Source: an uncultured Actinomycetes bacterium (GTDB lineage Bacteria > Actinomycetota > Actinomycetes > Nanopelagicales > Nanopelagicaceae). Taken from it: a stretch of 42,557 nucleotides of DNA. Below are positions 7,815 to 15,828 of the stretch, in pieces. Below the pieces are notes generated by a model. That model made no database searches. It saw only the letters and a list, made by a program, of their open reading frames with translations, and had not been told where the DNA came from. The stretch is taken from the NCBI GenBank assembly GCA_903874255.1, contig CAIQRN010000081.1:1-42557 (forward strand), read 5' to 3'. The position numbers were made by a program, and so were the translations under genes. Position 1 is the first letter of the stretch; every line of letters starts with the position of its first letter.

Positions 7815-8327
7815 TTAACGACTAAATGCTGCTAAGTGACTGATTGAGCCGTTTAGCAGACGATTTAACATCAATTTCATATCAGTTGGCATTACTAATT
7901 TCAAATCATTTTGGACATCAGAAATATCGAGATTTTCTATATCAATTCCAACTTGATAGGCAGCCCAGATATCGGTTGATCCCTTTGCAGTCAGATTTGT
8001 ATAAAGAGATTGCAAAGTCTTGTTCACGAACACTCCACGTGCTCGGCCTGAAGTGGGATTTGTGAATTTATATGTTTTTAAGATGGCTCCAACTTCATCC
8101 ATATGAACCTGCTCGGCGCGAGCAATATTTGCAAACTTTGAAGAAGTTACGTTTGCGGCCAAGTACAAATAAACGTCACGAGCCAGTTTTTCTTCCTCAA
8201 CCAAATATTGAAGTTGAGCTCTTTGCGCTGCCGTTGGTTTAGTGGCTGCATTTGCTGCTGGAACCAATCCAACTGCCATTATTAGCGCAATAACTACTAC
8301 TCCTGTGAGCGATCTCTTACTTGTCAT
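7815..8327 (-). CDS. secreted DUF2202 (ferritin-like) protein
   Basis: 170 residues. A signal peptide is visible (KRSLTG, hydrophobic VVVIALIMAVGLV, cleavage near ANA-AT). The mature part begins with the helix LQYLVEEEKLARDVYLYLA and continues with ARAEQVHMDEV, the Glu-rich helices typical of the DUF2202 ferritin-like four-helix fold, whose members may bind a di-metal centre. The function of the family is not established. AGGTAA lies 5 bases before the ATG. Monocistronic, with its own terminator and about 180 bases without a gene upstream. Confidence 0.82.
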   Translation of the reverse strand: MTSKRSLTGVVVIALIMAVGLVPAANAATKPTAAQRAQLQYLVEEEKLARDVYLYLAANVTSSKFANIARAEQVHMDEVGAILKTYKFTNPTSGRARGVFVNKTLQSLYTNLTAKGSTDIWAAYQVGIDIENLDISDVQNDLKLVMPTDMKLMLNRLLNGSISHLAAFSR

Positions 8328-8504
8328 GAAAATTACCTAGTTCTGGAAGCGTAAGAATCAACGAGTTGTTGAAATCTTGCTTACAAAGACATGGTGTACC
8401 TACAAATTTGAAATAGATAGAAAGATAAGGGAGAAAACCTTGTGAAGTTGCAATTCGGGGGCTGGCGAACTTGAAAACGTGAGCAAACGAACTCATTGAA
8501 ATAG

Positions 8505-8541
8505 AAAAACCCCGCTAATCAATGCGATTAGCGGGGTTTTC
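8505..8541 (-). terminator. strong terminator after nrdJ
   Basis: Perfect inverted repeat of CCCCGCTAATC with a 5-base loop, flanked by A-run and T-run so it can work in both directions. It lies 12 bases past the nrdJ stop. Confidence 0.9.
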
Positions 8542-8552
8542 TTACTTAAGAA

Positions 8553-11381
8553 TTAGCTGCAACCAGAAGTGTTTCCACAACCTTCGCATACATAACATGC
8601 ACCTGACATACGCATCTTTACTCCACATGTCATACATAGAGGCGCATCAGCTTTTACGCCAGAGAGTGCTTCCATCAACTCAGTTGATGATCCGTACTCA
8701 ACAGCTGGTGCAGCTTCAATCTTTACCGCTACTGGCTTTGAAACCGTTGCAGGGGCTGCAGATTGTGCGATTGTCTCTGTTGCTGCAGTGATATCTGGTG
8801 TGTACTCACCTGTTTCCAAAGCGCGTGCGCGCTCTGATGATGTGTACAAGCCCATTGCGCTACGTGATTCAAATGGCAAGTAATCAAGTGCTAAGCGACG
8901 GAAGATGTAATCCATCATGGACTGTGCCATGCGAATATCTGCATCATCTGTCATGCCTGCTGGCTCAAAGCGCAAGTTAGTGAACTTCTCTACGAAAGTT
9001 TCTAGTGGAACTCCGTATTGCAATCCGATTGAGACTGCGATTGAGAATGCATCCATCACACCGGCCAACGTTGAACCTTGCTTACCAAGTTTCAAGAAGA
9101 CTTCACCAAGTGCGCCATCTGCATATGCACCGGCAGTCATGTAACCCTCTGCACCGCCTACTGCAAATGAAGTTGTAATTGATGGACGTGCCTTTGGCAG
9201 ACGCTTGCGAACTGCAGCAGCTGGAGCTGCGGCTTCAACTGAACCAGAAGATTTTGCAGCTTTTCCATCAGAGAGTGGCTGACCAACTTTGCAGTTGTCG
9301 CGATAAACAGCAAGTGCTTTAAGACCAAGCTTCCATCCCTGGAAGTAAACATCTTCAACTTCTTCAACAGTTGCATCAGATGGCAAGTTAACTGTCTTTG
9401 AAATCGCACCTGAAAGGAATGGCTGGCATGCAGCCATCATGCGAACGTGGCCCATTGGCGCGATTGATCGTGCACCTAGTGCGCAGTCAAATACGTCGTA
9501 GTGCTCAAGCTTTAATCCTGGAGCATCGATCACGTGTCCGTTAGCTGCAATGAATTCAACAATCGCTTCGATTGTTTCTTCTGTGTAGCCAAGTTTGCGA
9601 AGCGCTGCAGGAACTGTCTGGTTAACGATCTGCATAGATCCGCCACCAACAAGTTTCTTGAACTTAACTAGTGAGAAGTCAGGTTCGATACCTGTTGTAT
9701 CGCAATCCATCATCAAACCAATTGTTCCTGTTGGTGCAAGAACTGAAATCTGCGCGTTACGCCATCCATTCTTATCACCTGTTGCAAGGCATGCATCCCA
9801 TGCTTTGTTAGCTTCTGTCCAAACATCGCGATCAAGAGTTGTCTCTGATTTTGCCGCAGATGATGCAGAGGCATGCTTGCGCATAACGCGTGCATGTGGC
9901 TTAGCATTTTGTGCAAAGCCGGCATATGGTCCAACGATTCCAGCAAGTTCTGCTGATCGCTTGTATGTAATTCCTGACATCAATGATGTGATTGCACCAG
10001 CTAGTGCACGGCCGCCTTCAGAATCATATGCAAGACCTGATGCCATAAGCAGGGCGCCTAGGTTTGCATAACCGATGCCGAGTTGGCGATATGCCTTAGT
10101 TGTGTCGCCGATTGCCTCTGTTGGGAAATCTGCGAAACAGATTGAGATATCCATAGCAGTGATAATCATTTCGGCAGCTTTACCAAATGTCTTTGCATCA
10201 AATGAACCATCTGACTTGAGGAACTTCATCAAGTTAAGTGAAGCCAAGTTACATGATGAGTTATCAAGTGACATGTATTCAGAACATGGATTAGATGCAT
10301 TGATACGACCAGTTTCTGGATTTGTGTGCCAGTCATTGATTGTGTCGTCATATTGAATTCCAGGATCAGCACATGCCCAAGCCGCCTGTGCCATCTTTGT
10401 AAACAATGTGCGTGCATCGATTGTTTCGATAACTTCGCCAGTTGCACGTGCAGTTAGGCCAAACTGTTCGCCTTTTTCAACTGCGCGCATGAATTCATCT
10501 GATACGCGAACTGAGTTGTTAGCGTTCTGATATTGCACAGAGATAATGTCTTTTCCACCAAGATCCATGTCGAATCCAGCATCGCGTAATGCGCGAATCT
10601 TGTCTTCTTCCTTAACCTTAGTTTCAATGAACTCTTCGATATCTGGGTGAGAAACATCGAGAACAACCATCTTTGCAGCGCGACGGGTTGCGCCTCCAGA
10701 TTTAATTGTTCCTGCTGATGCATCTGCACCGCGCATAAATGAAACTGGGCCAGATGCTGTTCCACCGGATTTTAATAATTCTTTTGATGAACGAATGCGT
10801 GAAAGATTAAGACCAGCTCCTGAGCCGCCCTTGAAAATCATTCCTTCTTCGCGGTACCAGTTAAGGATGCTGTCCATAGTGTCATCAACAGAGAGGATGA
10901 AGCATGCGCTTACTTGCTGTGGTTCGTTAGTTCCAACGTTGAACCACACTGGTGAGTTGAATGAGAAAATCTGATGCAACAACATATGGGTTAATTCATG
11001 TTCAAAGATTTCTGCATCGGCATCAGTTGCAAAGTAGCCATGCTCTTTGCCGGCCTTTGTATAAGTAAGTACAACGCGATCGATTACTTGCTTCAAAGAC
11101 CATTCGCGATTTTCTGCACCAACTGCGCCGCGGAAATACTTTGTTGTAACGATCGTTGATGCGTTAACTGACCAAGTATCTGGGTATTCAACACCGCGTT
11201 GTTCGAATACGGTTTCTCCCGTTTTCCAGTTTTGCTGTACTACATCTCTGCGCTCCCATTTAACTTCGTCGTATGGGTGTACGCCTTCGTTGGTGTAGAT
11301 ACGTTCGATAGTCAGACCTTTACCTTTTACGGTGTTGTGGGCCTTGATTTTCGCTGGTCGGTTGATGACCGTCTCTGACAT
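8553..11381 (-). CDS. nrdJ: adenosylcobalamin-dependent (class II) ribonucleoside-diphosphate reductase
   Basis: 942 residues, usual length for NrdJ. It reduces ribonucleotides to deoxyribonucleotides with a thiyl radical generated from coenzyme B12. Diagnostic segments are FNSPVWFNVG, SACFILSVDDTMDS, FKGGSGAGLNLS, NPCSEYMSLDNSSCNLAS (redox and radical-site cysteines) and LAPTGTIG. The C-terminus holds a zinc-ribbon-like cluster (CMTCGVKM, CYVCEGCG) and ends in Cys-Ser, used for re-reduction. The ribosome binding site GGGGAA precedes the ATG. It lies 20 bases after nrdR in one operon, presumably repressed by NrdR. No intein and no second reductase were seen. Confidence 0.96.
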   Translation of the reverse strand: MSETVINRPAKIKAHNTVKGKGLTIERIYTNEGVHPYDEVKWERRDVVQQNWKTGETVFEQRGVEYPDTWSVNASTIVTTKYFRGAVGAENREWSLKQVIDRVVLTYTKAGKEHGYFATDADAEIFEHELTHMLLHQIFSFNSPVWFNVGTNEPQQVSACFILSVDDTMDSILNWYREEGMIFKGGSGAGLNLSRIRSSKELLKSGGTASGPVSFMRGADASAGTIKSGGATRRAAKMVVLDVSHPDIEEFIETKVKEEDKIRALRDAGFDMDLGGKDIISVQYQNANNSVRVSDEFMRAVEKGEQFGLTARATGEVIETIDARTLFTKMAQAAWACADPGIQYDDTINDWHTNPETGRINASNPCSEYMSLDNSSCNLASLNLMKFLKSDGSFDAKTFGKAAEMIITAMDISICFADFPTEAIGDTTKAYRQLGIGYANLGALLMASGLAYDSEGGRALAGAITSLMSGITYKRSAELAGIVGPYAGFAQNAKPHARVMRKHASASSAAKSETTLDRDVWTEANKAWDACLATGDKNGWRNAQISVLAPTGTIGLMMDCDTTGIEPDFSLVKFKKLVGGGSMQIVNQTVPAALRKLGYTEETIEAIVEFIAANGHVIDAPGLKLEHYDVFDCALGARSIAPMGHVRMMAACQPFLSGAISKTVNLPSDATVEEVEDVYFQGWKLGLKALAVYRDNCKVGQPLSDGKAAKSSGSVEAAAPAAAVRKRLPKARPSITTSFAVGGAEGYMTAGAYADGALGEVFLKLGKQGSTLAGVMDAFSIAVSIGLQYGVPLETFVEKFTNLRFEPAGMTDDADIRMAQSMMDYIFRRLALDYLPFESRSAMGLYTSSERARALETGEYTPDITAATETIAQSAAPATVSKPVAVKIEAAPAVEYGSSTELMEALSGVKADAPLCMTCGVKMRMSGACYVCEGCGNTSGCS

Positions 11382-11401
11382 TGTGTGGTTCCCCGTCTTC
11401 T

Positions 11402-11905
11402 TTAGTTATTCTGATTTATTAATGTGTTAGTGCCTTGTTGTGCATTTGGGGAAATGCTTGAAGGAAGAGCGCGAAGTAACGCGATCTCACCTTCGAAATC
11501 TTCAAGGGAGGCAAAGTTACGGTACACAGAGGCATAACGTAAGTAAGCCACCTCGTCGAGCTCTCGAAGTGGCGCCAAGATGGCCATGCCCACTTCTTGA
11601 GCTTCGATTTCAGCCGCACCTGAAGAACGTAGAGTCTCTTCAACGCGTTGGGCTAGCAAAACTAGATCATCTTCATTTACCGGACGTCCCTGGCAGGCTT
11701 TGCGAACACCTACCAGCACTTTCTCACGGCTAAATGGCTCAGTAGCGCCAGAGCGCTTGATGATATTGAGCAGAGCTACTTCTTGAGTAGAAAAACGTTG
11801 GCTGCACTGTGGGCATTCACGGCGACGACGGATTTGAGTTCCATCTTCAACTGGTCTGGAGTCAACAACACGAGAATCTTCGTATCGGCAGAACGGGCAA
11901 ATCAT
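11402..11905 (-). CDS. nrdR: transcriptional repressor NrdR
   Basis: 167 residues. The N-terminal zinc ribbon has Cys3, Cys6, Cys31 and Cys34 with the conserved RRRREC between them, and an ATP-cone follows from about residue 49 ([20 protein letters not shown]). NrdR senses ATP/dATP and represses ribonucleotide-reductase genes. It sits directly upstream of nrdJ. AAGGAG precedes the ATG by 11 bases. Two NrdR boxes 31 bp apart lie upstream, so it should control its own operon. Confidence 0.96.
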   Translation of the reverse strand: MICPFCRYEDSRVVDSRPVEDGTQIRRRRECPQCSQRFSTQEVALLNIIKRSGATEPFSREKVLVGVRKACQGRPVNEDDLVLLAQRVEETLRSSGAAEIEAQEVGMAILAPLRELDEVAYLRYASVYRNFASLEDFEGEIALLRALPSSISPNAQQGTNTLINQNN

Positions 11906-11974
11906 CTCGGCGTGTCTCCTTTCGAAATACTAGAAATTCCAACTTTTAGATGTATTGGGCGGACCGGCAAAACT

Positions 11975-11980
11975 ACCCTA
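11975..11980 (-). promoter_or_regulatory. candidate -10 element of the nrdR-nrdJ operon
   Basis: TAGGGT on the minus strand. Transcription would start near 11968, giving a leader of about 60 bases. The promoter-proximal NrdR box lies immediately upstream in the spacer. Confidence 0.35.
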
Positions 11981-11983
11981 AAA

Positions 11984-11999
11984 ACACTACTTATGGAAG
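11984..11999 (-). promoter_or_regulatory. NrdR box, promoter-proximal
   Basis: On the plus strand ACACTACTTATGGAAG matches the remembered NrdR consensus (acaCwAtATaTwGtgt) at 10 of 16 positions, mainly in one half-site. Its 31-bp start-to-start distance from the stronger box is three helical turns, the usual arrangement. Confidence 0.5.
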
Positions 12000-12014
12000 T
12001 TTTACTGCCTTTGA

Positions 12015-12030
12015 CCCCTACATATAGTGG
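12015..12030 (-). promoter_or_regulatory. NrdR box, promoter-distal
   Basis: On the plus strand CCCCTACATATAGTGG matches the NrdR consensus at 12 of 16 positions, including the central ATATAG. Confidence 0.65.
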
Positions 12031-12109
12031 GAACTATAAAGCATTTCTTGAGGCTTTGCTTGTCGAGTAGGTAAACACCTAGTTAACGGCGTGTCGCAGA
12101 GCTGCTGAG

Positions 12110-12478
12110 CTACTTAGTTGGGACCCGCAACTTCTGGCCGGCTGCAAGGCCATAGCCCGTCAAGTTATTGGCCTCACGGATCTGCTCGACCATAGCCTGA
12201 ACATCGCCTGTGCTGTACGCCGAAGCCACTGACCAAAGAGTTGCTCCCCCAGGAACTACCACCGTGACGTAGGTGGGTGCGGATGCGCTTTGATCGCCAC
12301 CGGAGGATTTGGCGGCAAAGCCTGCTGCCAAAACCACGGTTAGCGAGGCAACGACAAGAGTGCGGGCTAGTCGACCACGGCGAGTAATGCGAGCGCCGGA
12401 CGGATTGGTCGAAGGTGCGTAAGAGGCTGAAAAGCCTTGAAATACACTGGTATTACTAGCTAATGTCGCTGTGCTCAT
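12110..12478 (-). CDS. LysM-domain membrane protein, probable SOS cell-division inhibitor (YneA/DivS/ChiZ type)
   Basis: 122 residues starting MSTATLASN, chosen because AGGAGA lies just upstream; an in-frame extension upstream crosses the SOS boxes. A basic stretch ([10 protein letters not shown]) is followed by one membrane segment ([17 protein letters not shown]) and an extracellular LysM domain ([17 protein letters not shown] to the C-terminus, [13 protein letters not shown]). Proteins of this build transcribed divergently from lexA are the SOS division inhibitors YneA (Bacillus), DivS (Corynebacterium) and ChiZ (Mycobacterium). Position, layout and two LexA boxes between the genes support the same role. 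The exact target is not shown. Confidence 0.8.
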   Translation of the reverse strand: MSTATLASNTSVFQGFSASYAPSTNPSGARITRRGRLARTLVVASLTVVLAAGFAAKSSGGDQSASAPTYVTVVVPGGATLWSVASAYSTGDVQAMVEQIREANNLTGYGLAAGQKLRVPTK

Positions 12479-12503
12479 GATCGTTCTCCTTGGGGAAGGT
12501 ATT

Positions 12504-12517
12504 CGAACAACTGTTCG
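12504..12517. promoter_or_regulatory. LexA (SOS) box, perfect
   Basis: CGAACAACTGTTCG fits the Gram-positive LexA consensus CGAAC-N4-GTTCG exactly. It is 26 bases from the start of the LysM gene. Confidence 0.9.
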
Positions 12518-12565
12518 AACAAGAGCAATTAAACACCCCACCACTGACAAATTGCAAGTTATTTT

Positions 12566-12579
12566 CGAACATATGTTTG
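12566..12579. promoter_or_regulatory. LexA (SOS) box near lexA
   Basis: CGAACATATGTTTG matches the LexA consensus except for one position in the right half. It overlaps the candidate -35 TTGAAT (12577-12582) of lexA and implies autorepression. Confidence 0.85.
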
Positions 12580-12605
12580 AATTTTTTGCCCGAGTATGTC
12601 ACCCT
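12577..12605 (+). promoter_or_regulatory. possible leaderless promoter of lexA
   Basis: TTGAAT (12577-12582), a 17-base spacer and CACCCT (12600-12605), which ends 6 bases before the ATG at 12612. The -10 is weak. No Shine-Dalgarno is seen before the ATG. Confidence 0.4.
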
Positions 12606-12611
12606 ATATTC

Positions 12612-13247
12612 ATGAGCACACAGACCCCATCTACGGCCGGCCTTTCCAAGCGCCAAGCCGAAATCCTCAACGTCATCGAAACCGCCATGGCCGACCAGGG
12701 ATATGCCCCCACCATGCGCGAGATCGGCGCAGCCGTTGGCCTGACCTCGACCGCATCGGTCAAATACCAGCTCGAGATCTTGGAAGAAAAGGGATTTATC
12801 CGCCGCGATGAAAGCAAGGGGCGCGCGCTGGAATTAACTCCAGAAAATAACAATGGCGCACCTGTTGATAAAACTAAATTTATTCCACTTGTTGGTCGCA
12901 TCGCAGCCGGTGGACCAATTACCGCCGAACAAGAAGTTGAAGAAACTTTTCCGCTCCCAGAATCACTTGTTGGTAAAGGTGATTTATTCATGCTCAAAGT
13001 TGTTGGCGAATCAATGATCGATGCCGCAATTTGCGATGGCGATTACGTAGTTATACGCGCCCAAAAAGATTGCAACAAAGGCGAAATCGTTGCCGCGATG
13101 ATTGATGGCGAAGCAACGGTAAAAACCTTTTCGAAAAAGGATGGCCACATCTGGTTGCTTCCAGCCAACGATGCTTTCCAACCTATCAATGGCGATGACT
13201 GCGAAATTCTAGGAATCGTTACCGCAGTTCTTCGCTCTATTCGCTAA
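12612..13247 (+). CDS. lexA: SOS repressor LexA
   Basis: 211 residues. The N-terminal winged helix-turn-helix ([13 protein letters not shown] to [15 protein letters not shown]) binds SOS boxes, and the C-terminal S24 peptidase domain cleaves itself when RecA is activated. The scissile bond Ala99-Gly100 lies in GRIAAGGP; catalytic Ser134 lies in GESMIDAAI and Lys171 in EATVKTF. The ATG at 12612 is chosen because the in-frame extension upstream crosses both LexA boxes and has no protein character. Divergent from the LysM division inhibitor. Another LexA box at 31932 suggests a further target in this window. Confidence 0.97.
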   Translation: MSTQTPSTAGLSKRQAEILNVIETAMADQGYAPTMREIGAAVGLTSTASVKYQLEILEEKGFIRRDESKGRALELTPENNNGAPVDKTKFIPLVGRIAAGGPITAEQEVEETFPLPESLVGKGDLFMLKVVGESMIDAAICDGDYVVIRAQKDCNKGEIVAAMIDGEATVKTFSKKDGHIWLLPANDAFQPINGDDCEILGIVTAVLRSIR

Positions 13248-13256
13248 TTTACGACG

Positions 13257-13916
13257 TTAGTTAATTGCGCGAGTAACTATGACTCGGGCTTGATCCCCGT
13301 AATGCACGCTACCTGGTTCGTATACATCGATTCGCAAAATCTGCGGCTCGGTGATTGCACCCTTTTCAACTAGTGATGCCAATTCGCCCGCAAAGTTTTT
13401 ACCTTCAAAGTGTTCGTTATTGACACCTACAACTAACCATCCGTTGTTCGCTAAAAGTGGCAAAAGATTTCGCAAACACTCTGGACCTAAGTGACCATGT
13501 GTAAAAGTTCCAGAACTTATCAAAGCTTCATACGGCGGGTTTTCATTAGGCACTTCTTGAGTTAAATCGCGCTCGTATAGTTTTCGATAAACGGGGGAAG
13601 CGTCATTGCGCGTTTTCAACTTAGCTTGATCAAGCATCTGCGGTGAAATATCCATGCCATCTAGCTCAACTTCTGGACGAAGTCTTGATAAATACATACC
13701 CGTAAGTCCGGTACCTGTGCCGATATCTGCAACTCGATGAATTGAATCATTTACAACCTGATCGAAAACCTCACTGATGGCTTTGGGGTATCGGTACTGT
13801 TTTGCATCAACAAAAGATGAGTCATAGGTAGCTGCCCACTTTGCATACAGGCGCTTATTATCTTCAGGAGTTTTTACTGAATACGCATCATCCAGGCCAA
13901 TGCCCTCATCGCTCAT
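13257..13916 (-). CDS. class I SAM-dependent methyltransferase
   Basis: 219 residues. SAM-binding motif I is VADIGTGTGLTG (62-73), and motif II acidic residues are in LDGMDISPQML. The N-terminal YAKWAATYD is typical of small-molecule methyltransferases of the Methyltransf_11/25 type. Substrate unknown. The ATG lies exactly 6 bases after TAAGTT, which has TTGTGC 17 bases further upstream, so the mRNA is probably leaderless. Convergent with lexA and 35 bases downstream of the SDR gene, but with its own promoter. Confidence 0.85.
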   Translation of the reverse strand: MSDEGIGLDDAYSVKTPEDNKRLYAKWAATYDSSFVDAKQYRYPKAISEVFDQVVNDSIHRVADIGTGTGLTGMYLSRLRPEVELDGMDISPQMLDQAKLKTRNDASPVYRKLYERDLTQEVPNENPPYEALISSGTFTHGHLGPECLRNLLPLLANNGWLVVGVNNEHFEGKNFAGELASLVEKGAITEPQILRIDVYEPGSVHYGDQARVIVTRAIN

Positions 13917-13922
13917 ACCTAA

Positions 13923-13951
13923 AACTTAAACAACCTAGCCCTTGGGCACAA
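13923..13951 (-). promoter_or_regulatory. leaderless promoter of the methyltransferase gene
   Basis: Minus strand TTGTGC (13946-13951), 17-base spacer, TAAGTT (13923-13928), then 6 bases to the ATG. Confidence 0.6.
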
Positions 13952-14668
13952 CTACCAAGCGATAACTTCTTTTTCTTCCCACAGTACGCCAGTCACTTTT
14001 TCTTGATCCGAAGTTCCGGCAACGTTAAATTCTCGCGTCGCTAACCAGATTGCAGTTTCTGCCCCTTGCTCAGCAGATAGCGGTGCATCTGGTCCGCCCA
14101 TGTCCGTCCGTGAATGATTCGGGCAGACGGCATCAACTAATAAGCCACGTGCACCCAAACCAGTTTCATGTGCCAAGTTTCTAACTAATGCATTAACACC
14201 AGCTTTACTGATTCGATAAGGCGCAAGGCCGCCGGCATTTCCAGGTCCTGACATTCGACCCAAACAAGCAGAGAAGACAATGACTCGGCCATCTCTAGCC
14301 TCGGCCATTGGTGCAGCCAAAATATTGATTGCACAAAAAACTGAATCCAAATTTATTGCCATCACTCTGCGCCACTCTTCATTATTAGTTCGCAAAGTCT
14401 TTGACATTTTTTCGCTCATGACACCGTGGGCAAGAACAAGAATCTGCGGAGTTCCAAAGTCATTTAATATCTGATCAAAGCAATTCTTGGCCGCAACTAA
14501 ATCAGCTAAATCAACGGCGCGATAATCACAACCTAGTTGGCTGGCCACATCGGCAAGGCGGCCCGAATCTTTAGCAACGAGAACTACTTGATGGCCTTGG
14601 CCAACTAAAGCCTTGGCAACTTCAAATCCCAAACCGCGTGAACCACCGGTGATAACTGCTAATGACAT
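13952..14668 (-). CDS. short-chain dehydrogenase/reductase
   Basis: 238 residues, Rossmann fold, typical SDR length. The cofactor motif TGGSRGLG is at 7-14, and the catalytic residues are Ser133, Tyr151 and Lys155 in APYRISKAG. It oxidises or reduces an alcohol or carbonyl with NAD(P)H. The substrate cannot be read from sequence. The DRVIVFSACLG-like region and HSRTDMGGPDAP resemble carbonyl-reductase-type members. TAGATT 6 bases before the ATG and no Shine-Dalgarno point to a leaderless mRNA. Confidence 0.88.
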   Translation of the reverse strand: MSLAVITGGSRGLGFEVAKALVGQGHQVVLVAKDSGRLADVASQLGCDYRAVDLADLVAAKNCFDQILNDFGTPQILVLAHGVMSEKMSKTLRTNNEEWRRVMAINLDSVFCAINILAAPMAEARDGRVIVFSACLGRMSGPGNAGGLAPYRISKAGVNALVRNLAHETGLGARGLLVDAVCPNHSRTDMGGPDAPLSAEQGAETAIWLATREFNVAGTSDQEKVTGVLWEEKEVIAW

Positions 14669-14674
14669 TTGATA

Positions 14675-14680
14675 AATCTA
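14675..14680 (-). promoter_or_regulatory. leaderless -10 element of the SDR gene
   Basis: TAGATT on the minus strand, 6 bases before the ATG. The same hexamer at the same distance precedes the small membrane protein (14920) and the Mrr gene (25339). Confidence 0.5.
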
Positions 14681-14742
14681 CTGCCACTGTTTTAAAGGCG
14701 CATCTTTACTTTCAAGCACTTCCAATAAAGGCGAGATTTAAA

Positions 14743-14913
14743 TTATTTGCGCTTTAGCGCCCGTAAGGATTTCTTCAAAGCTTTGCGTTGGGCTTTAGCA
14801 ATAGGATCTTTCTTAGTCGGAAATGCCCACTTTAGAAACACAATCAGGATTGCTAAACCAAAAAATCCCGCAAAACCTTGCAGAAACAACGCGTTATTAA
14901 TTCCCCCGAGCAT
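14743..14913 (-). CDS. 56-residue single-pass membrane protein
   Basis: Reads MLGGINNALFLQGFAGFF, then a hydrophobic core GLAILIVFLKWAF and a strongly basic tail (KKDPIAKAQRKALKKSLRALKRK). One transmembrane helix near residues 8-30 is predicted, with the positive tail in the cytoplasm. No homologue is recognised. TAGATT lies 6 bases before the ATG, the same pattern as the neighbouring SDR gene, which supports real expression. The basic tail could contact RNA or the ribosome, but that is only a guess. Confidence 0.65.
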   Translation of the reverse strand: MLGGINNALFLQGFAGFFGLAILIVFLKWAFPTKKDPIAKAQRKALKKSLRALKRK

Positions 14914-14919
14914 CTGCGA

Positions 14920-14925
14920 AATCTA
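14920..14925 (-). promoter_or_regulatory. leaderless -10 element of the small membrane protein
   Basis: TAGATT, 6 bases before the ATG at 14913, minus strand. No good -35 is seen. Confidence 0.45.
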
Positions 14926-15046
14926 ATCCTTAGCCAGCAATATTTCTTTCTGAAATAGTGCATTTTCCGACGGATATATCCACAGAGATAACCTATAAAA
15001 CATCGGGCTCAACAAATAGTCATATCTCATGCTTCGTGCGTGGGAC

Positions 15047-15141
15047 ATGCGAAAAGCCCGCCGGAATAAATCCGACGGACCCGATCAGTTAGCAGACTGA
15101 GTTCGCATAAGGCAGTTGGGCCGGGATTGGCACCCCGGCTC
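15047..15141 (-). ncRNA. candidate structured RNA with a three-way junction
   Basis: A 7-bp helix ATGCGAA (15047-15053) with TTCGCAT (15102-15108) encloses two hairpins: an 8-bp stem 15058-15065/15071-15078 and a 5-bp stem TCAGT/ACTGA (15085-15100). A separate GC-rich hairpin GCCGGG/CCCGGC lies at 15120-15139. In the 8-bp stem one pair is G-U on a minus-strand RNA but a C-A mismatch on the plus strand, which favours the minus strand; the lower part of the GC-rich hairpin fits the plus strand slightly better. It lies between the hydrolase gene and the small membrane protein. It matches no RNA family I know; strand and function are unproven. Confidence 0.45.
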
Positions 15142-15185
15142 GACTTCGTTAATTAAAGCAGAAAACTCCATTACGCAGAGTAGTT

Positions 15186-15734
15186 TTAAACGAAAGCTTC
15201 GGCAGTGGTTACTACATTGGCGCCGCGGCCGGGAAGTTCGTATTCAGTAAATGATGCATTGAGATCATCAATTAAAACTTCTGCACTTACTGGCTGGCCT
15301 TCAAATGTGTAATCAGTGGTGGTGTGCGCATCTTCAATTAACGTCACGTCATATCCACGATCTAGAGCCCCATGGCCGGTATGGCGCACGCAGTTATTTG
15401 TCTGCGCACCGCACGCATATACATGGCCAACATTTAGGCCCGCCAACACTTCCTCTAAATTCGTTGCCTCAAATGAGTTGCGATAAAGCTTGCCAACTTT
15501 TGCCTCTAATTCCAGCGGACTGAGCTCTGGCACAATCTGCCAATCCACTGAGCCAATTGGCATCCAATCATCGGAATGCTGCACCCATACAACAGGGACT
15601 CCAGCAGCTCGCGCCTTCTTAACGGCCTCGTTGATATTTGCGATAACCGCATCCTTATTAAATGCACCGGCGACAACTTGGTTCTGAACATCGATAACTA
15701 AAAGCGCTGAATTCGGGCGAGAAAGCGTTGTCAT
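15186..15734 (-). CDS. isochorismatase-family cysteine hydrolase
   Basis: 182 residues from MTTLSRP. The catalytic triad is Asp15 (LLVIDVQN), Lys82 (VGKLYRNSF) and Cys115 (GAQTNNCVRHT), as in nicotinamidase/isochorismatase-like amidohydrolases. The cis-peptide segment before the Cys (YACGAQ) is present. The substrate is unknown; nicotinamide, ureidoglycolate-type or other amides are possible. An upstream in-frame ATG at 15752 with AGGTAA before it is an alternative start. The inner ATG is preferred because TAAAAT lies 7 bases upstream, the leaderless pattern seen in other genes here. Confidence 0.85.
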   Translation of the reverse strand: MTTLSRPNSALLVIDVQNQVVAGAFNKDAVIANINEAVKKARAAGVPVVWVQHSDDWMPIGSVDWQIVPELSPLELEAKVGKLYRNSFEATNLEEVLAGLNVGHVYACGAQTNNCVRHTGHGALDRGYDVTLIEDAHTTTDYTFEGQPVSAEVLIDDLNASFTEYELPGRGANVVTTAEAFV

Positions 15735-15741
15735 AGGTCGT

Positions 15742-15747
15742 ATTTTA
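15742..15747 (-). promoter_or_regulatory. -10 element of the isochorismatase-family gene
   Basis: TAAAAT on the minus strand, 7 bases before the ATG at 15734. The -35 is weak. Confidence 0.4.
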
Positions 15748-15828
15748 ACCATGAATCTTTACCTAACACCCACTTGCAATTAACCTGCAACAACCCAGCA
15801 AGTTAACTACTTGGTCAACAATCTACTC

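Noticed and set aside
8328-8504. Gene-free stretch upstream of the DUF2202 gene
   Set aside because: No palindrome, riboswitch or small gene could be supported there; probably only its promoter.
12471-12611. N-terminal extension of LexA
   Set aside because: It would translate through both SOS boxes and the promoter; the family starts near the helix-turn-helix.
15047-15108. tRNA interpretation of the 7-bp closing helix
   Set aside because: The 7-bp stem resembles an acceptor stem, but there is no T-arm consensus and only two arms are enclosed.
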